From Miscanthus floridulus (Eukaryota > Streptophyta > Magnoliopsida > Poales > Poaceae): a stretch of DNA of 64,000 bases. The notes under the pieces are model-generated. The model saw only the letters and a list, made by a program, of their open reading frames with translations, did not search any database and had not been told where the DNA came from. The DNA lies in contig NC_089585.1 of assembly GCF_019320115.1 (NCBI RefSeq), positions 142,891,600 through 142,955,599 on the forward strand, written 5' to 3'. Position 1 is the stretch's first letter. Every line of letters begins with the position of its first letter. Position numbers and translations under genes: made by a program. Below are positions 46,701 to 57,938 of the stretch, piece after piece.

Positions 46701-47232
46701 GCACACACCAAGCATTGGCCTTTGGTATCCCAAAGAAGCTTTATTTGAATTAATTGGCTATTTCGATTCGGATTACGCCGGATGCAAAGTTGATAGAAAG
46801 AGCACATCCGGAGGGTGCCATTTGTTTGGTAGATCACTTATGTCTTGGTCTTCCAAGAAACAAAATAGTGTGGCTTTGTCCACCGCCGAAGCAGAATACA
46901 TTGCCGCGGGTGCTTGTTGTGCACAAATATTATACATGAAACAAACTTTGCTAGACTATGGTGTAGTTCTAGAAAAGGTACCTCTTTTGTGCGACAATGA
47001 AAGTGCGGTAAAACTTGCTAATAATCTGGTTCAACACTCTCGCACCAAGCACATAGATATCTGTCATCACTTTCTAAGAGATCATGTTGCTAAAAATGAT
47101 ATATCACTAGAAGGTGTAAGAACCGAAGATCAATTAGCGGATATCTTCACTAAACCACTAGATGAGGCTACATTTTGTAGATTGCGGAATGAGCTCAATG
47201 TACTTGACTTTAGCAACTTCACAAAAATTTGA
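43741..47232 (+). pseudogene. Element B pol (protease-integrase-RT-RNase H), broken
   Basis: Same frame as gag up to 46591. The second gag knuckle comes first; protease WVIDSGCTQHMTG follows at about 44033. Pre-integrase is WLWHRRLAHVGMSSL and CSACQASKQ. Integrase has HMDLFGPT, RSDNGKEF and PQQNGVVERKN, keeping the D,D,E residues. Reverse transcriptase has [27 protein letters not shown] and YVDDIIFGS. RNase H has [27 protein letters not shown] and LCDNESAVKL. Stops in frame: TGA 43988, TAG 44003, TAG 44939, TAA 45434 and TAA 45583. A one-base shift between 46580 and 46612 moves RNase H to another frame. It ends at TGA 47230-47232. Confidence 0.92.
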
Positions 47233-47600
47233 GCTTGTGTTGTCTCTTGCATTCATTGTAATATGCAACATGTTTAATTTGTGGCAATGCATATAGGGCT
47301 TGTCTAACATGGTTAAGATAACCGTCGAAAAGCGTGTGAAGAAGCTTAACCTTGGATCAAACTTGACAAGCAACTAGATTTACTTACAAGTATTGCATAT
47401 GCATGAATGTTGTTTTGTCGTTTCGTTCCATTTGCCCGCTTGTTGCCTATTTTCTTAAAAAGAATTATAGCCTAAAGCAAAATATTTTGAAAAATATGAG
47501 GGTTTGAGAGAGGTCACTCACATCAGTCCCAGTTGGTGTTTATTTAGATCTTATTCATGTTGGGACTTGATTGGGAACAGGCAGCGCAAAGGGACTTTGA
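47233..47600 (+). other. Post-pol noncoding segment of B
   Basis: Contains the block 47307-47363 (CATGGTTAAGATAACC, GTGTGAAGAAGCTTAAC, TTGGATCAAAC) that also occurs after pol in element A at 58211-58267. No ORF. Confidence 0.6.
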
Positions 47601-47609
47601 AGATTTGCT

Positions 47610-47975
47610 GGAAAAAGTACACCGGACGCTGCACCGGACGCTGCTGTCCAGCGTCCGGTCAGTTCATAGGAGGTGAACTGCTGCAGAAGGAGTGACCGGA
47701 CGCTGTGTCTGTGCGTCCGGTTAGGAAGAGATCCAGCGTCCAGTCGTTTGAAGGAGAATCAAGCTGTACTGACCGGACCCTGCCTGCGTCCGATCATGGA
47801 CCACCGGACGCGTCCGGTCCCGATTCCAGAAGAATTGGACCTCTCTGGAATCAACTGGACGCTGGGTGGTAGCGTCCGGTCGCTACCACCGGAGCGTCCG
47901 GTCAGTGGATTTCACGTGGCTTCAGGTCTCTTTTCTCCGTTTCCTTATCTGTCGTGTTTGGGGGATCTATTTAAC
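47610..47975 (+). promoter_or_regulatory. Internal LTR-like promoter module ahead of the env-like frame
   Basis: Between pol and env-like sequence there is an array of ACCGGACGCTG, GCGTCCGGTCA and ACGCGTCCGGTCC motifs (47621-47910), then CTATTTAACCACC with the TATA-like core at 47968-47974. This is the same order as in the LTR promoters of elements A and B. It is followed by a GC-rich leader. Confidence 0.55.
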
Positions 47976-48694
47976 CACCGCTGTACCCATGTTGCCCCTC
48001 ATCTCGCCTTGCCCTAGCCCGAGCCACCGCCAGGGTGCCGCCGCTGCTCTCCCGCGCCAACACCGTCGTCCAGCTCGCCATGCCGCCGCAGCCGAGCCCA
48101 CAGCCGAGCTCCGTGCCCCAGCCACGCACGCCACCGTGCCTTCCCCTGCCTCGCTTGCCTCCGCGCCACCGCAGCCCGCTGCCGAGCCTTGCCACGCGCC
48201 TCTTGTGGATCAGTCACGCCGACATCAAGCCCGTGGATCCGACACCTCTAGTCTTCCTGCTGCTCAAGCAAGCGCCCTAGCTCTGTTTCCTCCTTGGTAA
48301 GGCCAGATCATTGGTCCAAATTAGATTTGCCTATGAATCTAGATCAACTGCATTGTATTGATTCCCAATCGCATTCAGGGCTTTCGACCTAACCCTAGCT
48401 GGTTCCGAGGTTCCCCCCCACGCGACGTCTTTTCTTTTCCCGGATCGGCCGATTTGTCAGGTAGCTTGCCCTACATTGCTTGCTTCCTAGGTTTTTCGCA
48501 TCTATTAGATATATTGTATTTATTTGTATATCCATCTATTCTATCATGTAGCGTGTCGGTCCCATTGTGGTTCTTATGGCAGTTGGCAGTCAACTCGGAG
48601 CCAAGCTCACGAGTAAGGATCGAGGCCAAGCCTCAAGAGTGTCAGTTTGTCTGTTGATCTTCATCAGCGGCAGTTCACCCTCTTGTCAGATCAG
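47976..48694 (+). other. Putative 5' leader with intron for the env-like RNA
   Basis: Pro/Ala-rich GC-rich sequence (48000-48290), then a donor-like TCCTTG/GTAAGG at 48297, AT-richer intron-like sequence, and acceptor-like TATGGCAG at 48585-48592 or GGCAG at 48594-48598. The ATG of the env-like frame follows at 48695. Splicing is inferred from consensus only. Confidence 0.4.
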
Positions 48695-51190
48695 ATGGCT
48701 CGCACCAAGAACGTTGGTGGTGGTCCAGGTGATGATGATCGGAGGCCCCCGCCTCGCCAGCCTGTAGGATCAAAGGGCAAGTCAACAAAGCAGGTGACAT
48801 CCAAGAAGCGCAAGTACCCCGACGCAGAGACAACGAGAGCAGCAGCTGTTGCAGAGGCCGTAGAGCATGCTGAGAGAGGTGGTGCCCGTAGTGGAGTTGT
48901 CATAGTAGATCAGCTGGCACTAGATGCGCAGGGTAGACTGAGGGAGATCGAGCGACTTCATGGTAGTCCACCTAGGACTGTCATGATGGCAGGACATCGT
49001 CTGGCCATTGAGGAGCCTCAGCGTCAGGGGGAGTCCCAGCAGGAGGCACAGCAGCAGCCCCCACCAGTAGAGCCTCAGCCAGCCCAGGAGACTCAGGAGG
49101 GTCAGCAGACCAAGGAGACCGAGCTGGCACCCTAGCTATGCCGCTCGGGTCATACCAGTGCTATAGTTCCACCGAGGCTAGCTACACAGCGCAGGGGTTC
49201 ACGCCCTCCGCCTAGACCTTAGGGTCCACCTCCAGTGGTACACCTCGACTTGAGGGCCGCCACAGCCAGATAGGTTCGCCAGCTACGTTTTGTTGAGTTC
49301 GACATGTGGTTCCCTCCGAGGAGGGATGAGAGAGCAGCTGAGGGGTTCTACATGCCGCTCCAGGAGGATTTCTATAATGCCTATATCAACAGTGGGGCAG
49401 TGTTCAGATCTCAGAGGGTCTGCAGTTTGGAGTCTATTGTGGCAGCAGTTGGAGAGCACATCCGCCCCTACTTGTCATATTTGCTGGGGCTTGCAGATCT
49501 GATTGGCCGGACAGGAGTATATGTACCTTCTTGAGTCCGGTAGTTTTATGCTTCACTCTATGTTGATTCGCATCACAACTTCATTCACTTTGCATTCAAC
49601 GGCAGAGATTACCGGGTGATGAGCTTCAGGGCCCGGGAGATACTGAGGCTACAGGATCAGCCTGTCAAGTTGCATGAGGTATGCTATGGACAGCAGGAGC
49701 CTCCTAGGCGTCCTCATGGAGGGTTGGTGCCCCTGACAGATCTGGTGCGACACTGCTTCAAGGAGCCGTTTGGTGAGGGGTCGAGCAGGAACCCTAGTGA
49801 CTTGACTCCTACAGTGAGAGTGCTAGAGGCCATTATTAGGAGGATACTACTTCCTAGGTTAGGATACAGAGAGGCTCTAACTCGCCTATAGCTTTGGCTC
49901 CTGAATGCCCTAATGCAGCAGACCGTGTTCGATATTTGGGACCTCCTTCTATCAGAGATGGAGGATACTATTGCTGAGGGCTTCAAGGGTCATAGGTAGC
50001 TTCCATATGCACATTGGATCACATACTTGATGCTTAAGTGTGTGCAAGTTAGGACCCCAGAGATAGTTGCTGAGTACAGGGCTGCCACCATAGAGTTTCC
50101 AGCATACAACATGGCACAGAGGATCAGGCATAGCACTCCATAGGCACCTGCTCAGCCCAGCCATCATCTAGATGTTCTAGAGTCAGCAGCTCAGTAGGAC
50201 GAGATCATTAGAGGCATAGCCACCATAGAGGAGGAGCAGCTCGAGGCCCAGCAGGGGATGACCGAGTCCAGTGATAGCTCAGATGATGACTATCAGCTGA
50301 TACCTCAAATGCCTCCACGATGACATGATGTAGAGGCCGGCAGTTCCAGCTCAGCACCACCTGCACCGCAGATGGACCCCGCATTGATTGCCATTCTTGA
50401 GCGGATGCAGCGGGAGCAGGCACGACAGGCATAGGAGACAGCTGCCAACTTCACGCAGTTTCAGGCTCGTCAGGACGAGTTCCAGCAGCAGCAGTAGCTC
50501 CTTCAGCACCAGCAGTTACTTATGCAGCAGTAGCTCATGGGATTCATGCAGCATGTAGTGACAGCACTTGGGGCCCCACAGCCACAGTCTTTGCCCCAGC
50601 TTGCTCCACCTGCCACCACTTCGACGACTCTAGCAGTACAGCCCAGTGGGCTTCAGAGTCAGGGACAGCCTCTAGCTCCATTTGCTTCACCTACAGTTCA
50701 GGTGTCCTAGTGGTTGTCCTCACCAGTGGTGGCCCCGCAGTTCACACCTTTTCAGACGGGTTTCACTCCAGAGCAGTCTTCCTCGCTGTTTGTGCCTGAC
50801 ACATCAGTCTCCAGGAGTCTTGGAGCATCCTTCAGCGAGTTGACCGGCATGCCTACTCTGCCTCATATGCATACCGCCGGTCCGTCTACAGCAGCTCTAG
50901 CTATCATGACTACTCAGAGGCTCCCCTCGTCTGTCACCTCATCAGATCCCACGATAGACATCCTTGCAGCATCATAGGCAGCACCTGCCCCAGCTCAAAC
51001 CTAGACCGCTTCAGTGACACTTCCTGCCATAGAGGGTCAGTCAGTTCAGAGCTTAGGGTCAGATGATGATGGCGCCCAGTTCCATCTTGCTCCACATACT
51101 TCAGTGTTCGACTCATCCGCTGCAGCCCCGCCGATCGACCCTTAGGTTTTGGTGTTTGACGCCAAAGGGGGAGAGGGTTCGAGTATGTAG
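48695..51190 (+). pseudogene. Sirevirus env-like frame, full of TAG stops
   Basis: One continuous frame from ATG 48695 (MARTKNVGGGPGDDD; an in-frame ATG also at 48647) to 51190, over 830 codons without a frameshift. It is interrupted by TAG at 49133, 49220, 49271, 49541, 49889, 49997, 50141, 50195, 50432, 50495, 50531, 50708, 50975, 51002, 51143 and 51188, and by TGA at 49532 and 50321; no TAA. The N-terminus is basic with KKRKYP (nuclear-signal like). The middle is a conserved-looking domain (FDMWFPPRRDERAAEGFYMP, AYINSGAVFRSQRVC, FIHFAFNGRDYRVMSF). The C-terminal half is Gln/Pro/Ser rich with a Gln-rich coil. Function is unknown, and no clear transmembrane segment was noted, so 'env' is by position only. 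Confidence 0.8.
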
Positions 51191-51410
51191 ACTCAGGGGG
51201 AGCGAGTTTTAGGGGGAGCTAGTTATCTAGTATTAGTCTATTATATACATTTAGAGTTTTATTTGTGTGATACACTATTACTTATGCATTCGTGTGTTTA
51301 CTTTCATGCATACTATTATATATATGTGATAGTGTTATCTACGTGATGGTGATATATGAAATGTGTGCTTTCTACTTTGCATTATTTAAAATGTCATATC
51401 ACTTGTGTAA

Positions 51411-51460
51411 TGCTCATTTGCCCTTGCTTCCGCGTTTATACTTCGAAGCAAATGAGCATT
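51411..51460 (+). repeat. Hairpin upstream of B 3' LTR
   Basis: AATGCTCATTTGC and GCAAATGAGCATT form a perfect 13-bp stem around a loop with TTGCTTC/GAAGCAA. Confidence 0.85.
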
Positions 51461-51514
51461 GTTATTTGTACTCATGCTTAATTCATATCCTTTGAGTACA
51501 TTGTGTTGGCTTGG

Positions 51515-51575
51515 GTCATATAAGCTTGCCTAACTCTTTTGTTCGTATTGACAAAAGCTTATATGAACCAAGCCC
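51515..51575 (+). repeat. Second hairpin upstream of B 3' LTR
   Basis: GGCTTGGGTCATATAAGCTT (51515-51534) is the inverted repeat of AAGCTTATATGAACCAAGCC (51556-51575) with one mismatch. Confidence 0.88.
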
Positions 51576-51641
51576 GTCAAAAACCTCACTCTTTTGCATA
51601 CTCAAGGTGGTATTGTCATCAATAACCAAAAAGGGGGAGAT

Positions 51642-53227
51642 TGAAAGCATCTAGGCCCCTAGTTGGATTTCGGTGATTAATGTCAATACAAGATTACTAT
51701 GACTAACATGTGTTTTGCAGAGGCAATTGAGTTAGGTCATAGTAATGGTGATCAATTAGGCAATCGAGATGGTCATGCCCCTACGATGGAAATCATTTTG
51801 GTTTTCAAAGGATGGACGACAAGGTTAAGGATAACTAGTTCTAAGTGTCGATTGGAGTTGGAGAGACACTTAGAGTAGTTTAGGACTTTGTTTTTCCTTT
51901 GGCTGTACTATTAAGGGGGGTATGAACGGGTAGCTTGACCTAGTTGAATCTAGTGAGTTAGGTGTGGTGCACACTTATTAAAACTAGTTCTAGGTAGCTT
52001 CTATGAATTCCTAAGATCCTTTGGAGCAAACTTCATTCACATATGATCGAGAGTTGGAAGTGAATGGAGGGTCAAAGGCTGACCGGACGCTGGACCCGAT
52101 GCGACCGGACGCTGGCCGCAGGGTCCGGTCAGTTCATTTGATCAAGCAGACAACGTTTAGTGTGACCGGACGCTGGATCGGTTAAGTGACCAGACGCTGA
52201 AAGGCAGCATCCGGTCGACTCCAGTAAGGTTCCAGAGAAGGGAATCTGTGACCGGATGTGTCCGGTCAGTAATGACCGGACCCTGAGGGTTCAGCGTCTG
52301 GTCGAGTCCAGTAAGCATCCAGTGAGGATTTCATGCGACCGGACACGTCCGGTCAGTGGTGACCGGACCCTGCCAGCGTCCGGTCAACACAATTTCATTG
52401 GATCGTGGGTTGAACTGACCGAAGCGTCCGGTCAACATGACCGGAGCGTCCGGTCACCTCGTAGAAGCTCATAACGATTTGTTTTTTAGGTTGTCTTATA
52501 AATAGAAGCTCCACTCGTGTGTGGAGCTACTTTTGCTCATTCCAACAGCTAAGAAACACGTTTGTGAGTGCCAAGAAGAGCAAGGTCCTAGTGAGGTGAT
52601 TGAGATTTGAGAATCCAAGAGAGTAGCCTCATTAGTGAATCAAGAGTAGTCAAGTGTGCATCCATCGTCTCATTAGGCTTCGCAAGGTCAAGTGAGAGTT
52701 CGTGCTTGTTACTCTTGGTGATCGCCATCACCTGGACGGCTTGGTGGTGATTGGGAGTTTGGTGATCACCCAGCGGAGCTTGTGGGTGACCCAACTCAAG
52801 TTGTGAGCGGCTTTGGGTGATTCACCACGACGGAGTGTCGAAGAATCAACCTGTAAAGAGCACTAGATCCTTGCGCGGATCAAGGGGGAGCTACACCCTT
52901 GCGCGGATGCTCCAACGAGGACTAGTGGGGAGTGGCGACTCTCCGATACCTCGGCAAAACATCGCCGCGTTCCTCTCTCTCTTTACTTTGAGCATTTACT
53001 TTGAGTATTTACTTTGAGCAATTCAATACTTGTCTTTACATTCTTAGAATTGCTTTGCTAAAGTAAGTTTGGAACATAGGTTGTAAGTCCTTTGTGCATT
53101 AGTTTGATAGAAACACCTTTTTAGGCACAAGGGGTTAATTGGGCTATCCGTAGAATTTGATTATTGCAAGAAAATTTAGAATTAGCCTAATTCACCCCCC
53201 CCCCTCTTGGGCATCTTGATCCTTTCA
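51642..53227 (+). repeat. 3' LTR of element B
   Basis: Nearly identical to 39985-41546, plus one extra motif unit at 52433-52455. Palindromes at 52080-52460, TTATAAATAG at 52496-52505. Confidence 0.93.
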
Positions 53228-54705
53228 GGAAGAAGAGGACAAGAAGAAGAAAAGCATAGCATTCAAGTCTAGTTCATCATCATACAAAAACAAGGGCAAG
53301 TCCAAGAAAGAATCAAGTAATGATGAAGATCTAAGTGATATTGATGATGAGGCTATGGCTCTCTTTGGGCGCAAGATGGGCAAGTTCATGAAGAAGAAGG
53401 GCTATGGTGCAAGAAAGAGAAGAGATCACACAAAGAAGAAAGAGTATGTGAGAAGATGCTATAATTGCAAGAGCCCCGATCATGTAGTAGCAAATTGTCC
53501 ATACAATAATGACAATGATGAGGATGAGAAGAAGAGGCACAAGGAGGATAAGAAAGAAAAGAAGGAGAAGAAGGAGAAGAGAATGACCTTCCAAAAGAAG
53601 AAGAAGGGTGGAGGCTATGTAGTCACTTGGGATAGTGATGGCTCATCGGATAGTGATGACTCTAGTGATGATGGCAAGAAGTCTATCAAGAGAGCACTAG
53701 CAAGCATCACCATCAACGACAAGCCCTCCATCTTCGACACTCCATCAACATGCCTCATGGCAAAGCCTACCAAGGTAAAATATGATGAGAGTGATGATGA
53801 TGAATGCAAAAGTGACTCTTGTAGGAATGATAATGATGATGATGAGGAGGAGGAGGAGGAGTACTCCAAGGAGGAGCTCTTGGACATGTGTGAGCAAGTG
53901 CACACTTGCAATGAGATGAAGAGAAAGGAGTGCAAAGAATTGCGCAAGAAAGTAAAATTTCTTGAGCAATCCTTCAACGAGCTCAATGCCACTCATGAGG
54001 GGCTAATGGAAGCCCATGAGAAGCTTGGCAAAGCTCACTCTAAGCTTGAGAAGGCTCACTCCTCTCTCATTGAGCAAGTCAAGAAGGAGGAAGCCAAGAA
54101 GGAGCAAGTGATAGTAACATGTGATGTGGGACTAACATGTGATCTTATTGATGAATCTTTTCATGAACCCATTATTGTTGCTCCTACTAACACTTCTTGT
54201 AGCACAACCTTTACCACTCCACCTATGAATGATACATCACTAATGGTGGAAAATGAAACCCTCAAGAAGGAGGTGAATGAGCTCACTCATGCCTTAGGCA
54301 ATGCCTATGGTGGAGATGTCCACTTGCTAAAGTGCTTGGGTAGCCAAAGATTTTCTCTCAACAAAGAGGGATTAGGCTATACCCCCAAGAAAGGCAAGGC
54401 GGCCTTTGTCACTCCCAAAGCTAGCTTTGTGAAGGGCAATGGTCGGTTTTGCAATAGATGCAAGCAAGTTGGGCATATAGAGCAAAATTGCAAGACTAAC
54501 AAGAACAAGCTACCTAATGTATCCTCAATCAAATTTGATTCTTGTTACATGCTTTATAAGGGTGCCAATGGTGCGAAGGCTAAGTTCATTGGTACACCAA
54601 TTGTGGGCCCAAAGAAGAAGGCCATTTGGGTATCAAAGACCTTGGTGACTAACCTACAAGGACCCAAGCAAGTTTGGGTACCTAAAAAGAATTGATCTTC
54701 TTTTG

Positions 54706-57700
54706 TAGGTAAATTATAAAGCCAGAGGAAGGCATTGGGTGCTTGATAGTGGGTGCACACAACACATGACCGGTGATTCAAGAATATTCAATTCAATCAA
54801 TGAAAGCAAGAGCAATGGGATTGATAGTATCACATTTGGTGACAATGGCAAAGGCAAGGTCAAAGGGCTTGGTAAGATTGCAATATCCAATGATTTGAGC
54901 ATTTCCAATGTGCTATTAGTAGAGAGCTTGAACTTTAACTTATTGTCGGTAGCTCAATTGTGTGATCTTGGCTTCAAGTGCATATTTGGTGTGGATGATG
55001 TAGAGATCATAAGTGTAGATGGCTCTAACTTGATATTCAAAGGATTTAGATATGAGAATCTATACTTAGTTGATTTCAATGCTAGAGAAGCTCAATTGTC
55101 AACATATTTGATCATTAAGTCTAGCATGGGTTGGTTATGGCATAGAAGGCTTGGCCATGTTGGAATGAAACAATTGAACAAGTTAATTAAGCATGACTTA
55201 GTTAGAGGTTTGAAAGATGTCACATTTGAGAAGGATAAGTTATGTAGTGCATGTCAAGCCGGAAAACAAGTTGGTAACACACATCCTAAGAAGAGCATTA
55301 TGAGCACATCCAAGGCATTTGAGTTGATGCACATTGACTTGTTTGGACCAACCACATACACTAGCATTGGTGGAAACAAATATGGATTTATGATTGTGGA
55401 TGATTTCACTAGATACACATGGGTGTTCTTTCTTGTTGATAAGAGTGGTGTGTTTGCAACATTCAAATCATTTGTCAAGGGTATTCACAATGAGTTTGAA
55501 ACAACCATTAAGAAAGTTAGAAATGACAATAGTAGTGAATTCAAGAACACTAGAATTGATGAGTTATGTGATGAATTTAGAATTAGACATCAATTCTCGG
55601 CCAAGTATACTCCTCAATTAAATGGGCTAGTTGAAAGAAAGAATAGAACCTTGATTGATATGGTAAGATCAATGTTGAGTGAGTACAATGTGAGTCATTC
55701 ATTTTGGGCTAAAGCAATCAACATGGCTTACTACTATAGCAACCGACTCTATTGTCACCCCATGATGGAAAAGACACCTTATGAGCTATTGAATGGAAGA
55801 AAGCCCAACATATCATACTTCCGGGTTTTTGGTAGTAAATGCTATATATTGAAGAAAGGCACTAGATTGAGCAAGTTTGAAAAGAAATGTGATGAAGGTT
55901 TCTTGCTTGGTTACTCCACTACTAGCAAGGCTTATAGAGTTTAGAATTTGGCTAGTGGCACTCTTGAGGAGGTTCGTGATGTGGAGTTTGATGAAACAAA
56001 TGGTTCCCAAGAGGAAGATGAGAATCTAGATGATGTAAGAGTCACTCAATTGGTCAATGCAATGAAGAACATGGACATTGGTGAGTTAAGGCCTAGAGAG
56101 GTGATTGATATTGAAGATGACAAGAATCAAGTGCTCTCTAATTCAAATGTGCAAGCTAGTGGTTCTCATGATCAAATCCAAGCAAGCACTAGTAATGGCA
56201 ATGTGCAAGATCAACAAATGGCTAGTTCATCATCTCAACCAAGTGATCAATCAAATGCTAGCAATCAAGTGCAAGTGCTTCAACCAACCAATGTTACAAG
56301 AGATCATCCATTGGACACTATCATTGGTGATATTTTAAGAGGTGTGCAAATAAGATCAAGATTGGCCTCATTTTATGAGCATTTCTCATTTGTGTCATCC
56401 ATTGAACCTAAGAAGATAGATGAAGCTTTGAGGGATGTTGATTGGATCAATGCTATGCATGAAGAGCTAAACAACTTCACAAGAAACCAAGTATGGGACT
56501 TAGTTGAGAGGCCTAAGGACCATAATGTAATTGGAACTAAGTGGGTCTTTCGGAACAAGCAAGATCAAGATGGGATAGTAATAAGGAACAAAGCAAGATT
56601 AGTGGCTCAAGGTTACACTCAAGTTGAAGGTCTTGACTTTGGAGAAACATATGCCCCGGTTGCAAGGTTGGAAGCAATTAGGATCTTGCTAGCTTATACT
56701 TGTGCCCACAACATCAAGTTGTACCAAATGGATGTGAAAAGTGCATTTCTCAATGGGTACATCAATGAGCTTGTGTATGTTGAAAAACCTCCCGGTTTTG
56801 AAGATGAAAAGAAACACAACCATGTGTTCAAGTTGAGAAAGGCTTTGTATGAATTGAAACAAGTACCTAGAGCATGGTATGAGAGATTGAGGGATTTCCT
56901 ACTCTTTAAGGGATTCAAGATGGGAAAGGTTGACACCACTCTCTTCACCAAGAAGCTTGGAAATGACTTGTTTGTAATGCAAATCTATGTTGATGATATC
57001 ATCTTTGGATCAACAAATCAAGAATTTTGTGAAGAGTTTGGTAAGATGATGGCAAGTGAGTTTGAGATGTCTATGATTGGAGAACTTAGTTACTTCCTTG
57101 GTCTTCAAATCAAGCAAATGAAGAATGGCACATTTGTGAGTCAAGGCAAGTATATCAAGGACATGCTCAAGAATTTTGAAATGGATGAGAGTAAAGCTAT
57201 TAGTACACCAATAGGGACAAGTGGAAGCTTGGATAGTGATGCTAGTGGCAACATGGTGGATCAAAAGATATATCGGTCAATAATTGGAAGCCTACTCTAT
57301 GTGACCGTATCAAGACCGGATGTGATGTTTAGTGTATGCATATCTGCTAGATTTCAAGCCTCACCAAGAGAAAGTCATTTGAAGGCAACAAAGAGAATAT
57401 TGAGGTACTTGAAGCATACACAACATGTTGGATTATGGTATCCCAAAGGAGCAAGATTTGAGTTGATTGGATATTCGGATTCCGATTATGCGGGATGCAA
57501 AGTTGAGAGAAAGAGCACATCAGGCACATGTCAACTATTGGAAAGATCACTTGTGTCTTGGTCATCAAAGAAGCAAAATAGTGTAGCACTTTCAACCGCC
57601 GAAGCGAAGTACATTTCGGCCGGTAGTTGTTGTGCTCAATTACTTTGGATGAAGGCTACCTTGAGTGACTTTGGAATCAAGTTCAAGCAAGTGCCATTGT

Positions 57701-57938
57701 TATGTGACAATGAAAGTGTCGTAAAGCTCACCAACAACCCAGTTCAACACTCAAGAACAAAGCATATAGATGTCCGTCATCACTTCATAAGAGATCATCA
57801 ACAAAAGGGGACATTTGCATAGAGAGTGTGGGCACCGAAGATCAACTTGCCGACATATTCACCAAGCCACTTGATGAGAAGAGGTTTTGCAAGCTAAGGA
57901 ATGAATTGAACATACTTGACTTCTCCAATATGTGTTGA
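54706..57938 (+). pseudogene. Element A pol (protease-integrase-RT-RNase H), nearly intact
   Basis: The frame differs from gag. Protease WVLDSGCTQHMTGDSR lies at about 54737. Pre-integrase has WLWHRRLGHVGMKQL and CSACQAGKQ. Integrase has HIDLFGPT, RNDNSSEF and PQLNGLVERKN with D,D,E kept. Reverse transcriptase has [29 protein letters not shown] and YVDDIIFGS. RNase H has [27 protein letters not shown] and [10 protein letters not shown]. Only one internal stop (TAG, 55942-55944) and a shift near 57807 that separates the last RNase H block (TEDQLADIFTKPLD-like residues to 57938). Length matches the family. Confidence 0.92.

Larger units (their letters stand above)
39985..53227 (+). mobile_element. 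Sirevirus B with env-like frame, nested in A, TSD GGAAG
   Basis: LTRs 39985-41546 (1562 bp) and 51642-53227 (1586 bp), starting TGAAAGCATCTAGGCCCC and ending GATCCTTTCA. GGAAG lies at 39980-39984 and 53228-53232. Primer site TGGTATCAGAGC (41549-41560) and polypurine tract AAAAAGGGGGAG before 51642, with more AGGGGGAG copies at about 51166, 51197 and 51212. Total 13.2 kb. Order: gag (41600-43714), a second knuckle, protease, integrase, reverse transcriptase, RNase H (to 47232), a palindrome-rich spacer with a TATA-like box, and an env-like frame (48695-51190). The size and the extra frame fit the SIRE/Maximus lineage. Confidence 0.93.
39345..54695 (+). pseudogene. Element A gag (split by element B, one stop)
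   Basis: Nucleocapsid precursor. Exonic parts are 39345-39984 and 53233-54695. The frame joins exactly across element B when one GGAAG copy is removed. The N-terminal gag domain (PPFFDGTCYGYWKRKIRMYL) is followed by the only early stop (TAA, 39641-39643). Two CCHC zinc knuckles follow: CYNCKSPDHVVANC (about 53457) and CNRCKQVGHIEQNC (about 54451). The region between is Lys/Asp/Glu rich and coiled-coil like. It ends at a TGA, VWVPKKN-stop. Confidence 0.88.

Noticed and set aside
47866..48300. Pro/Ala-rich frames at 47.9-48.3 kb as proteins
   Set aside because: Low complexity in several frames at once; better explained as a GC-rich leader.
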